Assembly (NCBI GenBank): GCA_020746105.1
Contig: CM036623.1
Span: forward strand, 5,422,501-5,486,500
Length of the DNA stretch: 64,000 nt
Reading direction: 5' to 3'
DNA from: Trogon surrucura
Taxonomy: Eukaryota; Chordata; Aves; Trogoniformes; Trogonidae
Positions 21,055 through 33,413 of this stretch are shown piece after piece. The notes below the pieces were generated by a model that did no database searches, had not been told where the DNA came from, and saw only the letters and a program-made list of their open reading frames with translations. The stretch's first letter is position 1; the number at the start of each line of letters is the position of its first letter. The translations under genes were made by a program, and so were the position numbers.

Positions 21055-24000
21055 GCACAGCATCTTTCACTGTGTTACTGAAGATGGTGTCACTGTGCTC
21101 CATGTTGTCTTCTCTGACACAAGAATAATATAGCACTTTTTAAGTCAAAAATCTGAGAAAATCTCAGCTTGCTGATCACACCCTTCAAGAAATTGTTCTC
21201 TCCCTTGTGTTTTGCCTGCAGTAATGCCATTGTGCAATATAACAAGTTCCACCTAATTAATCTGTTTTGTACTCTCTAATCTACATTATTCCTCCTGTTG
21301 TCTCCTTCAGTTGTGTGTTCTCTCACCCCACACTCTTGCAAGACCATCCGCTCTCTCCTTTTATGTTTCCAGTCTGATGGATGCTTCTGCAGAAAGCCTT
21401 GAATCTACCTGTGTATCTCCCTCTCTCTCTCCTGGTTAAGCAACACTATTTGTGCAATTCCTCCGGAGTGTCCATGTCTTAAATTGCTGACTCTGCCTTC
21501 TGTTCTTCTACATCAATCTTCTGTTCATTACCTTCTGCCCTTCAGAAGGCAAGTTGGTCATTCTGGTGGAACTGCCAAAGACTATTAAAACTCAGATATT
21601 GGATTCTCATTGCCTTCCTTTCTTGTCTTAATCAGGCAGGCCTTGTTAGATATGTGCATGTGGAAACACACGTTTTGAGTTTTTAGGATACATATGATGT
21701 AGAGTTCTGTGCGAGGAATCAGAATAACAAGTCTCTTCCACCAGATGAATAATATCTCACATAAGAGATACTACCAGGTCTTCTGGGTCTTCTGCATGTT
21801 TTATCTATTTATTTTGTATGTATGATGGCCTTGCATTTGAAAAGTTGCCTGAGGAAAGACACCTAAAGGAAAAGAGGGATCCCAGAGAGCTATAAAAATA
21901 TCTTACATTCTTTTCACAGCATAAAATACACAGGCATGATGGCAACCCTCCCGCCTTTTAATGCTGGAGCTGTCTGTAGTAGAAGGGACCACATCACTAC
22001 TGCCTGGTGTGATCTTTTGTAAGATGCAGATAGTGCCGTGCTGTGATATTTACAGCGTTGTGCACTGCGTTTAGTGGCAGATCTGCTAACAACAGCAAAT
22101 CTATTCCTGGCCTTAGAGAGTGGATTTCTGCCTACTCACTCTTTCCTCTCTCTGCATTATCTTCCTCTTGTCATGTACGTTACTTTTAGACCTTTGATGT
22201 TAGGTAGAGCCTGACCAAAAAAAGAACTTTGAATCTGAATACTTTCAGATTTCTGAGTATGGGGTGGATTTGAATTCCCAGATTAGATGCAACCCTTCTG
22301 ATTTTAGTACTGGGTTGTGTCCAGAACCATATGGGACCTAATTTCTAGTTGTATTCACATGCAGCCAAGAACTCACCACCAATCTGAAGAAACCTGGGAC
22401 AAGCTGACAAAAATAGCATTACAGGGAAAATAATAATGAAAGGTTTACACCAAAAAGGGTAGAAACCTTACAAACTTTGGTCACTATGATCTTACAAGTT
22501 TTTACAAGATTGAAGAAAATCTGACCACTAATTCTACTTTTTTTTGGTAGTAACCAATTTCATCTGCTAAAATTTAAGTATGCTTCATAAATTGGCTATT
22601 CATACTCCCTCTGATGAAGAGAAATGGGAGGAAAATTAATTCCATGAGTCTAAACTAAATTTCAAGTGGAATTAATTGCTCACTAGAGGCTCCTTTCTCC
22701 CTCCATGAACTGCAGACAGTTACTTTAGCCTAGACATACAATGTTTCTATGTCTCAATATTTTCATCCTATACAGTATTCACAGCCTTTGCTTAACATTT
22801 ATGTAGAGAAAACATGGAGTAGGGTACAGTTATGAAGCCCACTTTACAACAATCCTAAGTGCCATGGTTTTTTTGCATGATTTTTCTCTACCTGGAGAGT
22901 AAAGATCAAGTTTACATTGTTTTTTCACTGTTCCCTTACAAAGTAGAGAAAAAAACTTTGTAAAATCTGTGCATAAATGGGGTGAACAGTACTACCTCAT
23001 AATGAAAACAATTTGTTAAATTATTTTCATAGCACTGGTTATACAAAGACCAAAATACTAGTATGTAAATTAAAACCACCTCTTTCTTTGTACGAATGGA
23101 AGATAGAAATTTAAACTAACACAAAGAGATAAAAATAAACCCCATCCTTTACACTCCTATAGCTGGACTTTTACCATATTACCATTCTTCTCCCTCTCCA
23201 AATCAGTAAATTCATGGCCACTGATCAATCCCAAAGCAGTAATGTCATTGCTTCATGTGTAGCACTCACTAAAGGTGCATCTGGGCCTGCCCAGCCAAGA
23301 AGAAAGACTAATCCAACACAACATTTCAAATATTGGCAAGAGTTGAGAACCTTCTTTCTCAGTAGCTTCCCCAAAAATACCATCATAAAAAGCATCTCCA
23401 AGATGCCTGTAGTAACAATTAGTGTGAGCAGTTTCTCCCTCTGCATTGCGTGGGTGGCTGAGCCCATCATCACCCACACAGGAGAGTGTACAGTTAGGGA
23501 AAACCAAGCTGGGACATTTCGGTCCCTGGAGGCATGGTGGAATGAGAAATTCTCAACTTATACAGCTCTTTTGAGGACTGGGAAGCTTTTGACTTGAGAC
23601 ATTTAAATCCTAGGATGTGCAGTCTATGAACTGCTGTCAGGCTTACTAGTCAATGTTTGTGCCCAGTTTCTGATGCAGATGTGGGAAGTGAACATACGTA
23701 TTTGACAAAATCCTAAAAATGTCAATAACATCCATGTAATACTAAACATTCATATAGGTGTTTATGTAGTTGGGCCCAGGATAAGAATCAGTTTGGTTTT
23801 GAGTATCTATTGAATGTATCACACCTCCAAAACCTCTGGACTAACATGGTAGCTCAGAAATCATTGCTTCCTTCTTTGCTTTTATTGACCATAGATTGAA
23901 CTTTTTTTATAGTGTTCTGCTTTGTGCTTCGCTTTACAGTGTCTTTATCTCCGTGCCACGCCACTATGCTTCATTGCCTAGCTACAGTCAGCCTCACTAC

Positions 24001-26948
24001 ACCAGTCTTCTGAAGAAATTACACAATAACAGAGCATTTAATGAAACACTTTGAATAACCTGTAAGTGATATTATCCATGAGCTAATAACGGCACCCACA
24101 TTGAACACATTGGATGCAGAAGTCATGCTGTATGCTTTCAAATGCAAGACTGAACCTTGGCTAATTGGAGAATCTTGACAGATCAGAGAAAGGACAGTGA
24201 AAACTGTGTTGTATTTCAAGTGTCTGTCAGCTTTTATGGTGATCAAGGAACATCTATCAGTCAGGAACTGCAAACAATGAAATATATTATACTCAGTGTG
24301 TTTACTTCTTCATACTTGTGTTTCAAAACAGCTGAAATAGATTCCACCTAGACAGAACTTTCTGCCCTGTGTATTTTGTACATGTGCATGCCTTGGATAC
24401 TGTCTTGTTTCCTGGTATCAGCAGCTGCTGTCATATTTTTGTATGAGCTGTCAGAATGAGTAATTTTTTAAAGCACTGATAATTTAAATATCAATATTTG
24501 AAATTGTTAATTATTCTTTTCTCATACCTTCTCCATATTTGAGTGTCAAATTAACTTTCACTTATTCAAAATTTCCATTAAAAGCAATGCTGGTATAAAT
24601 CTGTCAAGGTGAAACAAAAAAGGCACAAAGCTTATAAAAATTATAATTTTCTTACACAAAAACTAGTTGCCTTGTGACTAAGAAAGTGCGTATAATGGGT
24701 GTATGTATGCAATCTGGGTGCAGAATTGCCTATCTTGTCAATATCATGATACAGGTGTTTATAATTCAAATCAATAACATAACGCTCCTCTAAGTAATCA
24801 TGTCACATAAGATTACACACTATTATACACAATTCAGCACATTGAGATTCCCGTGCCACAGCTTGGCTGTACTTACAGGGCAGGGCAATTGGCTACTTCT
24901 GCAGCTCCGGTCCTCGGCAGTCCAGAGTGTGGAAAACATTTGAAAGGACAGGAGGATGCGTGAGGGCATGGTGTACACACAGGAGACGGTTCTCGTACAG
25001 CTGAGATGCAGGCAGTGATTTGGCTGTGAACACACTGAAGAAGACATCTTAAGAGAGATCTCAGGTCAGACTTTTCTAAACACTCTTGAGCAACTGTCAG
25101 CATTTCAACAGTGTATGATGGCCTTGTCTTCCCGTGCAGACTTGACTGAGTATGAATGATCCCTTAGACAACAAGGGTTTACCTACAGGCTCCATAGGTT
25201 TCCTATATTTATCCAGAAACAATGGTAATGAAGGAACATACTGTGTTTTCCTTCTGCTCCAGTTAGTGTTAAGTGTTATAAAAATTAACAGATACAGACT
25301 GCTATATTCCTTGCACCAACATCTTTGTGGAATGTGACATTGCCATGTGCCTTTTAACTGGTGAGACGTTTTTCTTCCCCATGTACTTCGTTTCTAAATA
25401 AAGCAACAACAGTTTTGCCCTCCTCCCTTTTGTCTCTGGTTTCTAATGCTGTGATATTAATAAGCAGTGACATGTTTAAAGCCCTTATTTATACTAGTGG
25501 AGAGTATTTTTGCAAGGTATATCGTGTAGTGCTCCAAGACGAGGTCATTTTAATGGTGATTTTATGGTCTAAGGTAGAAGAAAATTTCCTAACACAAAAA
25601 TCAGTAGTCAAGCCAGTAGATAATTACAGTAAATTAAGAAAGATTTTTCTTTGTGTGGACATTTCAAGCAATATAATGCGTACAGCTGCCCTCTGCTAAA
25701 GGTGCTGTGATAAAATCTGCCTACTCTATGCACTATTTATTTTGACCAGCCCATAGGATTAGGTTCAATCTCAAAGTGGGAGTAAGAGGAACGGAAATGG
25801 TTTCTGTCTGATAGCAACAGCTGTCAAAGTGTATTAAAGAGTTTCAACGCTGCTGACTTCTTCATCTTGCCCTTGTTGGGGATTGTCTTCAATCCCAAGG
25901 TCAGTAAATTCCTTAAGTATTCAGCAAAGACTTCCCAAGGCCTCCCACACACATTAGGGCCTCCTGCTTGTGACCGGGGGTTGTGCAAGACCGTCATGAG
26001 TTTTAGACTTCCTCCACAATGCTGTGACAGATTCATCCCTTTTTCTGTTCTCTGTAACACAGGCTACTGTTGAGCAAGTTCCTCATTTGCTTCGACGATG
26101 TCAAAGTGATTTCTAGCAGCAGACTCCCAGTGTTTCTTTCCTCCAGTCTCATCAAGCAAGAAGATGCACAACCAGTACGGTGCAAGACAAGGAAGAGTCA
26201 AGCCGGGTTACTGCACAGCGAATCCAGTAACTATCCACACAGGTGATGAGCCTGTTTAGATGTTGTGCCCTCTATACTAGAAGAAGCAAAATATACTTTC
26301 CGCAGAAGAGATGAAGCTATATCCTTTTCTAAAACCAGCTTTAATCTAATCTAATCCGAAGATTTGAGCTGTATGTTTAGTAATAAACAAATGTTGTTGG
26401 CCAAAAGAACAGTAAAAGAAAACCAGTCCCTGCACATAAGGGATCTTCTGCTTTGCACTTCCCAGAGTCACTCATCACACACCAAGTACACAACTGCACC
26501 CTCAGTAACCGAACTTCTGATTTAAAAATGAAGGCGTACTAAAGGCCATAATCTCTATCTCATTAGTAGTCGTAAGGTTTTAGATCCTGTGGAAAGGAAC
26601 ATCATCATTCTCCACTGCAGAATGGAGACCAGTGTTACAAATACTGACAGAAGGGGCTTCCTTTTCTATATTTAGTTTTCTTGCATGCTTTTCGTCTCTC
26701 CAAAACTGTTTTGCAAAACTGAGCTTGTGCTCATTTTTCCAGATAAACTGGTTAATAACATACATAACTGCTTGCACAATAGCTCCATGTGTATGAGTCT
26801 ACGATTCTATGTGTTTACTCCTAGGATCTATGCTTACTAATAATCAGAAAGTTCTTTCTAGGTCTACTTGGCAAAATACATCAATGTCCTAATATATTAT
26901 GTTCTATGGAAGTTTACATACCTGAACGACTAAGCATACCTAAACATT
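21055..26948. other. Unique AT-rich non-coding DNA
   Basis: No recognisable gene, RNA gene or LTR. It includes a short (CT)n at 21417-21432. The longest open frames (for example 23214-23597 on plus, with overlapping 84-codon frames on minus) give no domain that I recognise. The minus frame at 23225-23479 has a hydrophobic stretch near its N-terminus, but its codons show no coding bias. Confidence 0.5.
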
Positions 26949-26971
26949 ATGATTCTATGATTCTATGATTA
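26949..26971 (+). mobile_element. CR1-type octamer tail remnant
   Basis: TATGATTC occurs two and a half times in tandem, the same octamer unit that ends CR1 copies. A single TACGATTCTATG also occurs near 26800. Upstream sequence shows no clear CR1 body, so the element is either truncated to its tail or too diverged to see. It may simply be a simple repeat. Confidence 0.35.
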
Positions 26972-29900
26972 TATATGGCTTGTTGCTGACCAGAAGCACT
27001 GCTCAAAAATATAGGGACTTACAAAGAGGTTAAAGGCTGTGGAGTAATGGAGACTTTTACCACCATTGCTGAACAACTGGATGTGAAAAGTACCCGACGT
27101 GCTAATTTGCTTTTCAGCTAAGTGGCAGAGATTTCCTAGACTAGTTCTTTAGGACAAGTGAAAGTGTCCTGCTGCATGATCTCACTCCTGAATCCATTCT
27201 TAATTCCTTAATACACCACATTTTATTTCCTGAGATTAAATTTTTCTCTGTGAGTTGAAAGTGTAGCCTCTCTGTGAAATAGCCTGTGCCTTTCCCACAA
27301 TTTTTTTCTTCCCTAGCCGGTATACAGAATTTGCCTGGAAAAATTTAACATTAGAGCAGACACAATGATTGAGATTTTTGTTATTTTTCTCCAAAAGCAC
27401 TTTTTCTGCCTACTAAGTGCCTCAATTATAATGTTTAGGAGTATACAGAGCACTTTTTTCTTGGATTACACAGAAGGATCATTTGACACGTTATCTGTTA
27501 GATTGTCTTGAAAGGAGTGACAAGGAATTCCATGTTTTCATGTGCTGAAGTTGTGACATTTTCCAAAATATTCTGTGCAAAAATTCTACAGAATGTATTG
27601 CACAGTGCAATACTGTTCCTGAATTTTTTTTTTTAGATTTTCACAGAATCACAAAAGATGTTATTTTTCAGGGGATTTTAGAGCTGAAATCAGACATACG
27701 ATTATGTCTGAGCCATCCTCAGCTGTTTTTTTTTTTCATTCAGTTCAGCTGTTCAGCATTTTCCTATGATATCAAAATTATACGGAAGGAAAGGAAATAT
27801 ATTTTTCAAACCTCCTTACTCAAATTAAGTGAAGGAATTTTGCTTCTTACCACAAGCTGGATTCATAAAGCAGGCTGAATGGAATCTTTTCCAAAATACG
27901 AAGCCTCACAATGCATTTGCAAATAATTTTGTGGCACAACAAGAGTAGTATCTGATCGAGGAACTTGACAAACATTCTTCACAGGATAAGTTCTGTAGAT
28001 AAAACACAAACGTAAGACAATACTCACCTGCTTTTATCATTGCCTAACAACTCATTCTTGGTCCTCAATGATAAGCTAGGACTCCCCAAAGATATTAAGT
28101 ATGCTACTTCAGACACATTTAGATGTTGATTTTTAAGATATACCTCTACCCACTGTCTGACACATGAAGCGGTTTCGTCTGGGCAGCAGAATCATTCATC
28201 ATTTCCAAAAATCCTGGCTGTCCCCATGGTGAGACAGCTGCACAAGATGCTGGGATGCCATTTCTAGCAAAACTAGTTGGCATCTTCTGATGCTGCAGCA
28301 AGAAGATTTATCTGGGATTTTATCTGGGATTTTATCCCTATCTAGTTTTACCGTCATGTAGGATAAAACAAGGAACAAAGGGGGAGAAAATAAGCATAAA
28401 TGCTTTATGTGTTTCCTGTTCATAAAAAAAAAATCATTTTTCCGAAGACAAAAGAGAAGTCGTGGGAGGTGGGGGTTTTGTTTTTGTTTTTGTATATTAT
28501 TAGGATATGCAAATAAACTTGGATATTTTCTTCCCAAAGATTTTGTCATTAGCAATGTGGAGTCTTTTACTCCCCTTTCTTTTGAATGATACAACGTTAT
28601 GAACAGGGAAAATTCTGAACACTAAGTGCTCAGTTATTAAGAAATATCTAATAGGCATTTTGGAATAGCAAACCCGACATTTGAAGCAGCCTTAACAAAC
28701 ATAATATTCTCAGCTTTGTTTCTCTCATTGTTTTGTTACTCATCCTCTTACTAACCCCACATTTTTCTGGCATTGAGAGGACGTGATTTTGTAACATACA
28801 TTTCTGTAGCACCAAAAAAGTGTGTTATTTTCAAGCTTGAAAATACAGGAGTGTAATGACAGTTTTCTCTCCTTATGGTAAATAATATTGTCTCTTTGTT
28901 TAGTCCCGTTGTGCTTTATTACAAGGTTTAGAGAATATTAGTGACAGGAAATAAAATGAAATTTGAGTTCAGCAAGAGGAATTCAAACATACTTTTGTTT
29001 TCTCATAACAGCATCTTTGCAAATACGGTCTTCCAAAACTTAGCAGATTAACCTTTGCTAAGAATTAGTTGGCTGCATTTCCTGGTAGCTTGTATCTAAC
29101 GTCTGTTTTGTTCTGCAGACTAACTCTTCAATTTGTCTGATTACATTCTAATTTAATTTTCTACATTCATCAGTTTACAGGTCAAAGCAATACCACCCAT
29201 TACAGATCTTAGCATTTAAATTAATCGATACCATTGAATTGACAGCTAAAACTTTGACATGGGATTTTTATGTGATTTTTTTACCATAGCCAATCCTACA
29301 TCCTCTTAAACAATAGCGTCTGGAATTTCACCAAAGGAAAAAACACCTGCCAGATAGTACTGGAATCTTTTCTTCCTGTTGATTTCCCAGTTCTTGAAGT
29401 CCTTCTCTGGGTCTGAGCAGATTTGAACCAGCTTGTGCAGTAATTGCACTTCAGTCACTGATCTGCATCTGAACAGTGCCCAAGGAGATGGCTCAGGAAA
29501 TCACCATCAGAGAGGCTGCCCCTTGCCATGCTCTTACACAGTTGATGAGGAAACTTGAGAGAAAACTCTATTGTAATTTAGTGGTATCTTTTACACAGTT
29601 AATGTCACTGAAGACTCAGGGCAATGGGAACTCTGGCTGATGGTGTTCTTTCATCCAAAGCACGAGGAGGAATTTGAATTATTGGAAATATTTCAGATGT
29701 TTATGGATGGTATTTCTGATTGGTTTAGCAAACAAAATCTCAATAGAAATGAGATTTAATGAAAATTAGACAATCTACATGAACACCCAAATTCTCTGTT
29801 TCTGAATTATTACCATACAATACCTACTCTGTAGCTTTCTGTCTCCTGTGCTTGCTCATCAAAAAAGTATAAGAGGAAAATGAAGTGGTGTTCAGGTTAT

Positions 29901-32900
29901 TTCCCAAAGTATCTGGTAGTACTTGATGAACATCAACATTTTTTTCCCAACTTCCCACTGACTAGCATCATCTACCAATATTCTACACAGAAGTCTGTTT
30001 CTTCTAATGTATTGTAAGCTCTTTTGTTTTCATTGAAGCTCATTTATTACAGTTCTATTTCAGATGTACTATATATAAAATGTAGAGAGATTTTAAAGAC
30101 CATTTCAGCAATATGTATAAATAATTTGGTGAATAGTTGTAAAAATAGATTTGTTTTTATAAATAAAATCCCAGCTGTTTGAGCATATTTTTCCTATAAT
30201 ATCATCTCAAGAGGTCTACGTGTTGTCTGCAATCAAATTTTTAAGAAGTGTTTATGTAAGGAAATGTGATTCTGAAAATATTGCTCTTCTTTCCCCTTTC
30301 CGTGACATTAAATGAATCAGTGGTAAATATCAGACGTATTTAGGTTAGAGGAACACGAACAGCAAGAAGTGACGGTAGAAGAAGACAGTATTTATGCTTT
30401 ATGTGTAACGCTGCCAAATCATCTGCTAGTTGCCCTTTTAATAACCTCTTTTTATTTTACTTCTACTAAAAATATCTCAAAAGCCCTTGGTGAAGCCATA
30501 ATTTAACAAAATTCAATATCCTGTAAGAAACAACAGGTTTAGGAGTCCTCAGCCATGCCCTAGAAAAGCCAAAAGAACATGAACAATCTACAGTATTTCT
30601 GGGAAAAGACTGTGTTGTAATCCTTTGCTGGTCAGAATCAGTAGAGATTTTAAATCTTCTCCTGCAAATGTTAACCCCACAACAGACAAATCCCAGGGGC
30701 CAAACTTTATTGCTCTTCACTGACATTAAAAATAGCTCAAACATTATTTTTCTCTGCAACCGGTACATTAAAACTAAAGTGGCACGTTAAAGATGTTTTT
30801 TTTTTTAACTTAGGCAATTTTCTGTTTAATGTTCAGATATCTGAAAGCTGCTGGAAGATTCATTTAACAGCGGATTGAAACAGGATAATAAGCAGAATGT
30901 GGCAAGCCAGAGGGCAAAAGGTCGAGTCAGGACTCCATCTTCATTCAAACCTCTTGACCTTACTGCAGAGCTGGAAAACAGTCCACAACACAGACCTTGA
31001 ATTTCAATTATTGGTGATATGTCAGGGCAGCAAAAGAATGCACTTATACTTGTTTGGGATTTAGATCAAAGTAATGCAATTCAGCCCTTTATGCTTTCGA
31101 TGGTATTTCTGTTTAATCAACTTCAGCATTTTCCCACAAGTACATAGGGAGGGATTTTTGCAGCACGTCGAGAGAGTAAAAACATGTTAAAAATTTGCTA
31201 TGACTCCAATCGCTGAAGTTTTTTATCAAGTATCACTCAAGATCAAAGTGTTTCTACATGCAATTATCCTTTGCCATAAAGCAAAGACACCATTTATCAC
31301 AAGATCCAAAATTTACTATAGCCTAGGGTTTTGACAGCAACATCTGAGTGATCATCAGGCTAGGTTTGTTCTAGCAGATATTAAAAGAATAGAATAATCA
31401 GAAGTAGGATATTTGTTTAATTCATTTAATATCTCCGAACAAACTCTCAGACCCCAAATATTTGATCTGTAGCTTGATTTATGTATTGATATTTTAACTC
31501 TACAGTAATCTCTTTGATGGATACATGCATTAACTCAATCAGCTAAACTGTTCGGTTAATCCACAATTCCTGGTGCAGGTGCACTGACTCCAAGATAGAT
31601 CAGCGCAGGCTGCCTTGATCTAAAAACCTTGCTGACAAGAAACACAGTACAAGTGCAGTGATTTTGTTTCAATATCTGTGGAAGAAGCCACCTTCTCATC
31701 ACACAGATCCTGAGCTACTAGGTGTGACCAGCTGACTTTAAGTAGAGGTGGTTGAGATGTGTGTGCACCATGGCACTCCAGGTTCTGGTTGAATACACGA
31801 TGTGACATGCAGTAAGGAGATGGCTACATCACTTCTAGACTCCTGCCTCCACGACAATATACCTTCTTGGAACAGGGTATAATGCAGCAATGAACACAGA
31901 CGCTGAGCTGACGCTGTTTACTCCAGGCTGTGGTGGCTGGGATGCTTTCTTTTAACCCACGTTTCCTCTTACTCTGTTCCTGATGAAGAGGGAACTGACT
32001 GCAGGGCTATCCTATTGGCATGGGGGCACTGGAGACTTACTACATCAATCTGGCTAGCAATATGTGGAAGACCCATTCCTTTTCTGTCCCTTCTCCCCAG
32101 GTGCCACCAGCAAGCTGAGTGCTCTGCCCTTCCCTGGGGTACAGACAAGCAGTACTGGAGGTGGTTCATTAACACCAAGGGAGAAAAATCAACACGATGG
32201 AAACACGCATTTACCCTTCCAGAGCCACTCTCATCTACCACACCTGCTTTGATGCTGGTAAACCATTTAGCACCTTAATCTGCCAGGTTCTATCTTTGCT
32301 AAACCCAGTTTCATCCTATTTGCCATGGCTGCAGTCTTTCCTTCAGAAACCTGCCTAAAACAGAAGCCTTGCACATGATGGAGGCTGGCGCTGTAGCTGC
32401 CTAAATTGCTTTATGCTTGGTAGCATTTGTCAGTCATTCCTCTCATCTCCTCCAAACCTTTACATTTCATTTTATTTTGTGGTAATACTCAGAATGTCAG
32501 TACAGACACTTTGTATTTTCAAGTTTCCACATCATACCTGGCCCTGTGGCTGGTATTCACTAATCTGCAAACGCTCTAGTTCCAAAACACATGCCGGATC
32601 TTAGGCTCTGGGCTACTGAAGCCTAAACCTGTCATGAACATGACGTATACAGCTACCAGAGGCGGCAGGTTCTGAATATTCAGTAACGCTAGAGCAGTAT
32701 GTTGCATGGGCTATGTGCCGCGAACATTATTTATAGTTCACTTGTGAGTCAATTGTTTGCAGCATTTGCTGGAGGTAAATAGGGTTTTCAACCTTTAAAA
32801 ATAGATATTAACAGTAGGCATGAATATTATCTTACATGTGTGTATATGTGAGCACCTACTGCAGAGCTAGAGCTCACCATCCCAACCCAAGCAAACGGCT

Positions 32901-33386
32901 GCATCAGCACGGTTCCGATGAGCTGATTGAGTCTGTTCCAAGTGTAGGGTCCTACATGGAGCTGTCCTGCTCTTCAAAGCTACGCGGTCCCACCAGTGTA
33001 GCACTGATTGCAGCCCTGACAGGCTGCAGGGAACTGGTTCATGGTTACTTACCGGTGTGTGTCGCTCTCCAGCCACCAACTGATAATGGCACTGAGGTCG
33101 GGTATATCACAGTTGTTCAAATGTGGCAGGAGGGGAAAGCTCATGTTTGTCTGCACAGTCTTCCACACTCACGTTTGAGAAGCCTTGCCTGAAGGTGGAA
33201 GCAGGGAGGTGTTTTGCCTCCCCGTCTCCTCTGGGATTCTTTTTTTATAAAGTAGCAGTTTCTGTAGGCCGCATCTGCAAAGATAAAAATGACAATCTGA
33301 CATGTTTATCAAAGGTGGTGGGAGAAATACGAAGTTGACGAAGTGACAGAGAAAGGGATTCAAGCTGGATTCATAAGGAATAATGA
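26972..33386. other. Unique AT-rich non-coding DNA
   Basis: No gene or transposon is recognisable. A two-copy 12-bp tandem (TTATCTGGGATT) with a partial third copy lies at 28308-28337. The part from about 31900 to 33200 is more GC-rich and has overlapping open frames on both strands up to 118 codons, but their translations are unpatterned. The longest frame here is 131 codons (minus, 28199-28594), with lysine-rich, random-looking content. Confidence 0.5.
28308..28337 (+). repeat. 12-bp tandem duplication
   Basis: TTATCTGGGATT occurs twice in direct succession, followed by TTATCC, a partial third copy. The copies are identical, so the duplication is recent or maintained. Confidence 0.85.
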
Positions 33387-33413
33387 ATATATATATATAT
33401 ATATATATATATA
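33387..33413. repeat. (AT)n microsatellite
   Basis: Thirteen and a half perfect AT units are flanked by GGAATAATGA on the left and ATTCTTG on the right. It is likely polymorphic and able to extrude a cruciform. Confidence 0.95.

Noticed and set aside
20751..21128. 125-codon plus-strand frame
   Set aside because: It lies antisense through the minus-strand LTR and runs across both LTR junctions, so it cannot be a host gene.
23214..23597. 127-codon plus-strand frame with overlapping 84-codon minus frames
   Set aside because: No recognisable family in any of the three frames, no clear splice sites at the edges, and overlapping open frames on both strands point to low stop density instead of coding.
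28199..28594. The longest open frame (131 codons, minus strand)
   Set aside because: The translation is lysine-, leucine- and serine-rich without domain or codon bias. It overlaps a 12-bp tandem repeat and A-tracts, and a frame of this length is unremarkable in 64 kb of AT-rich DNA.
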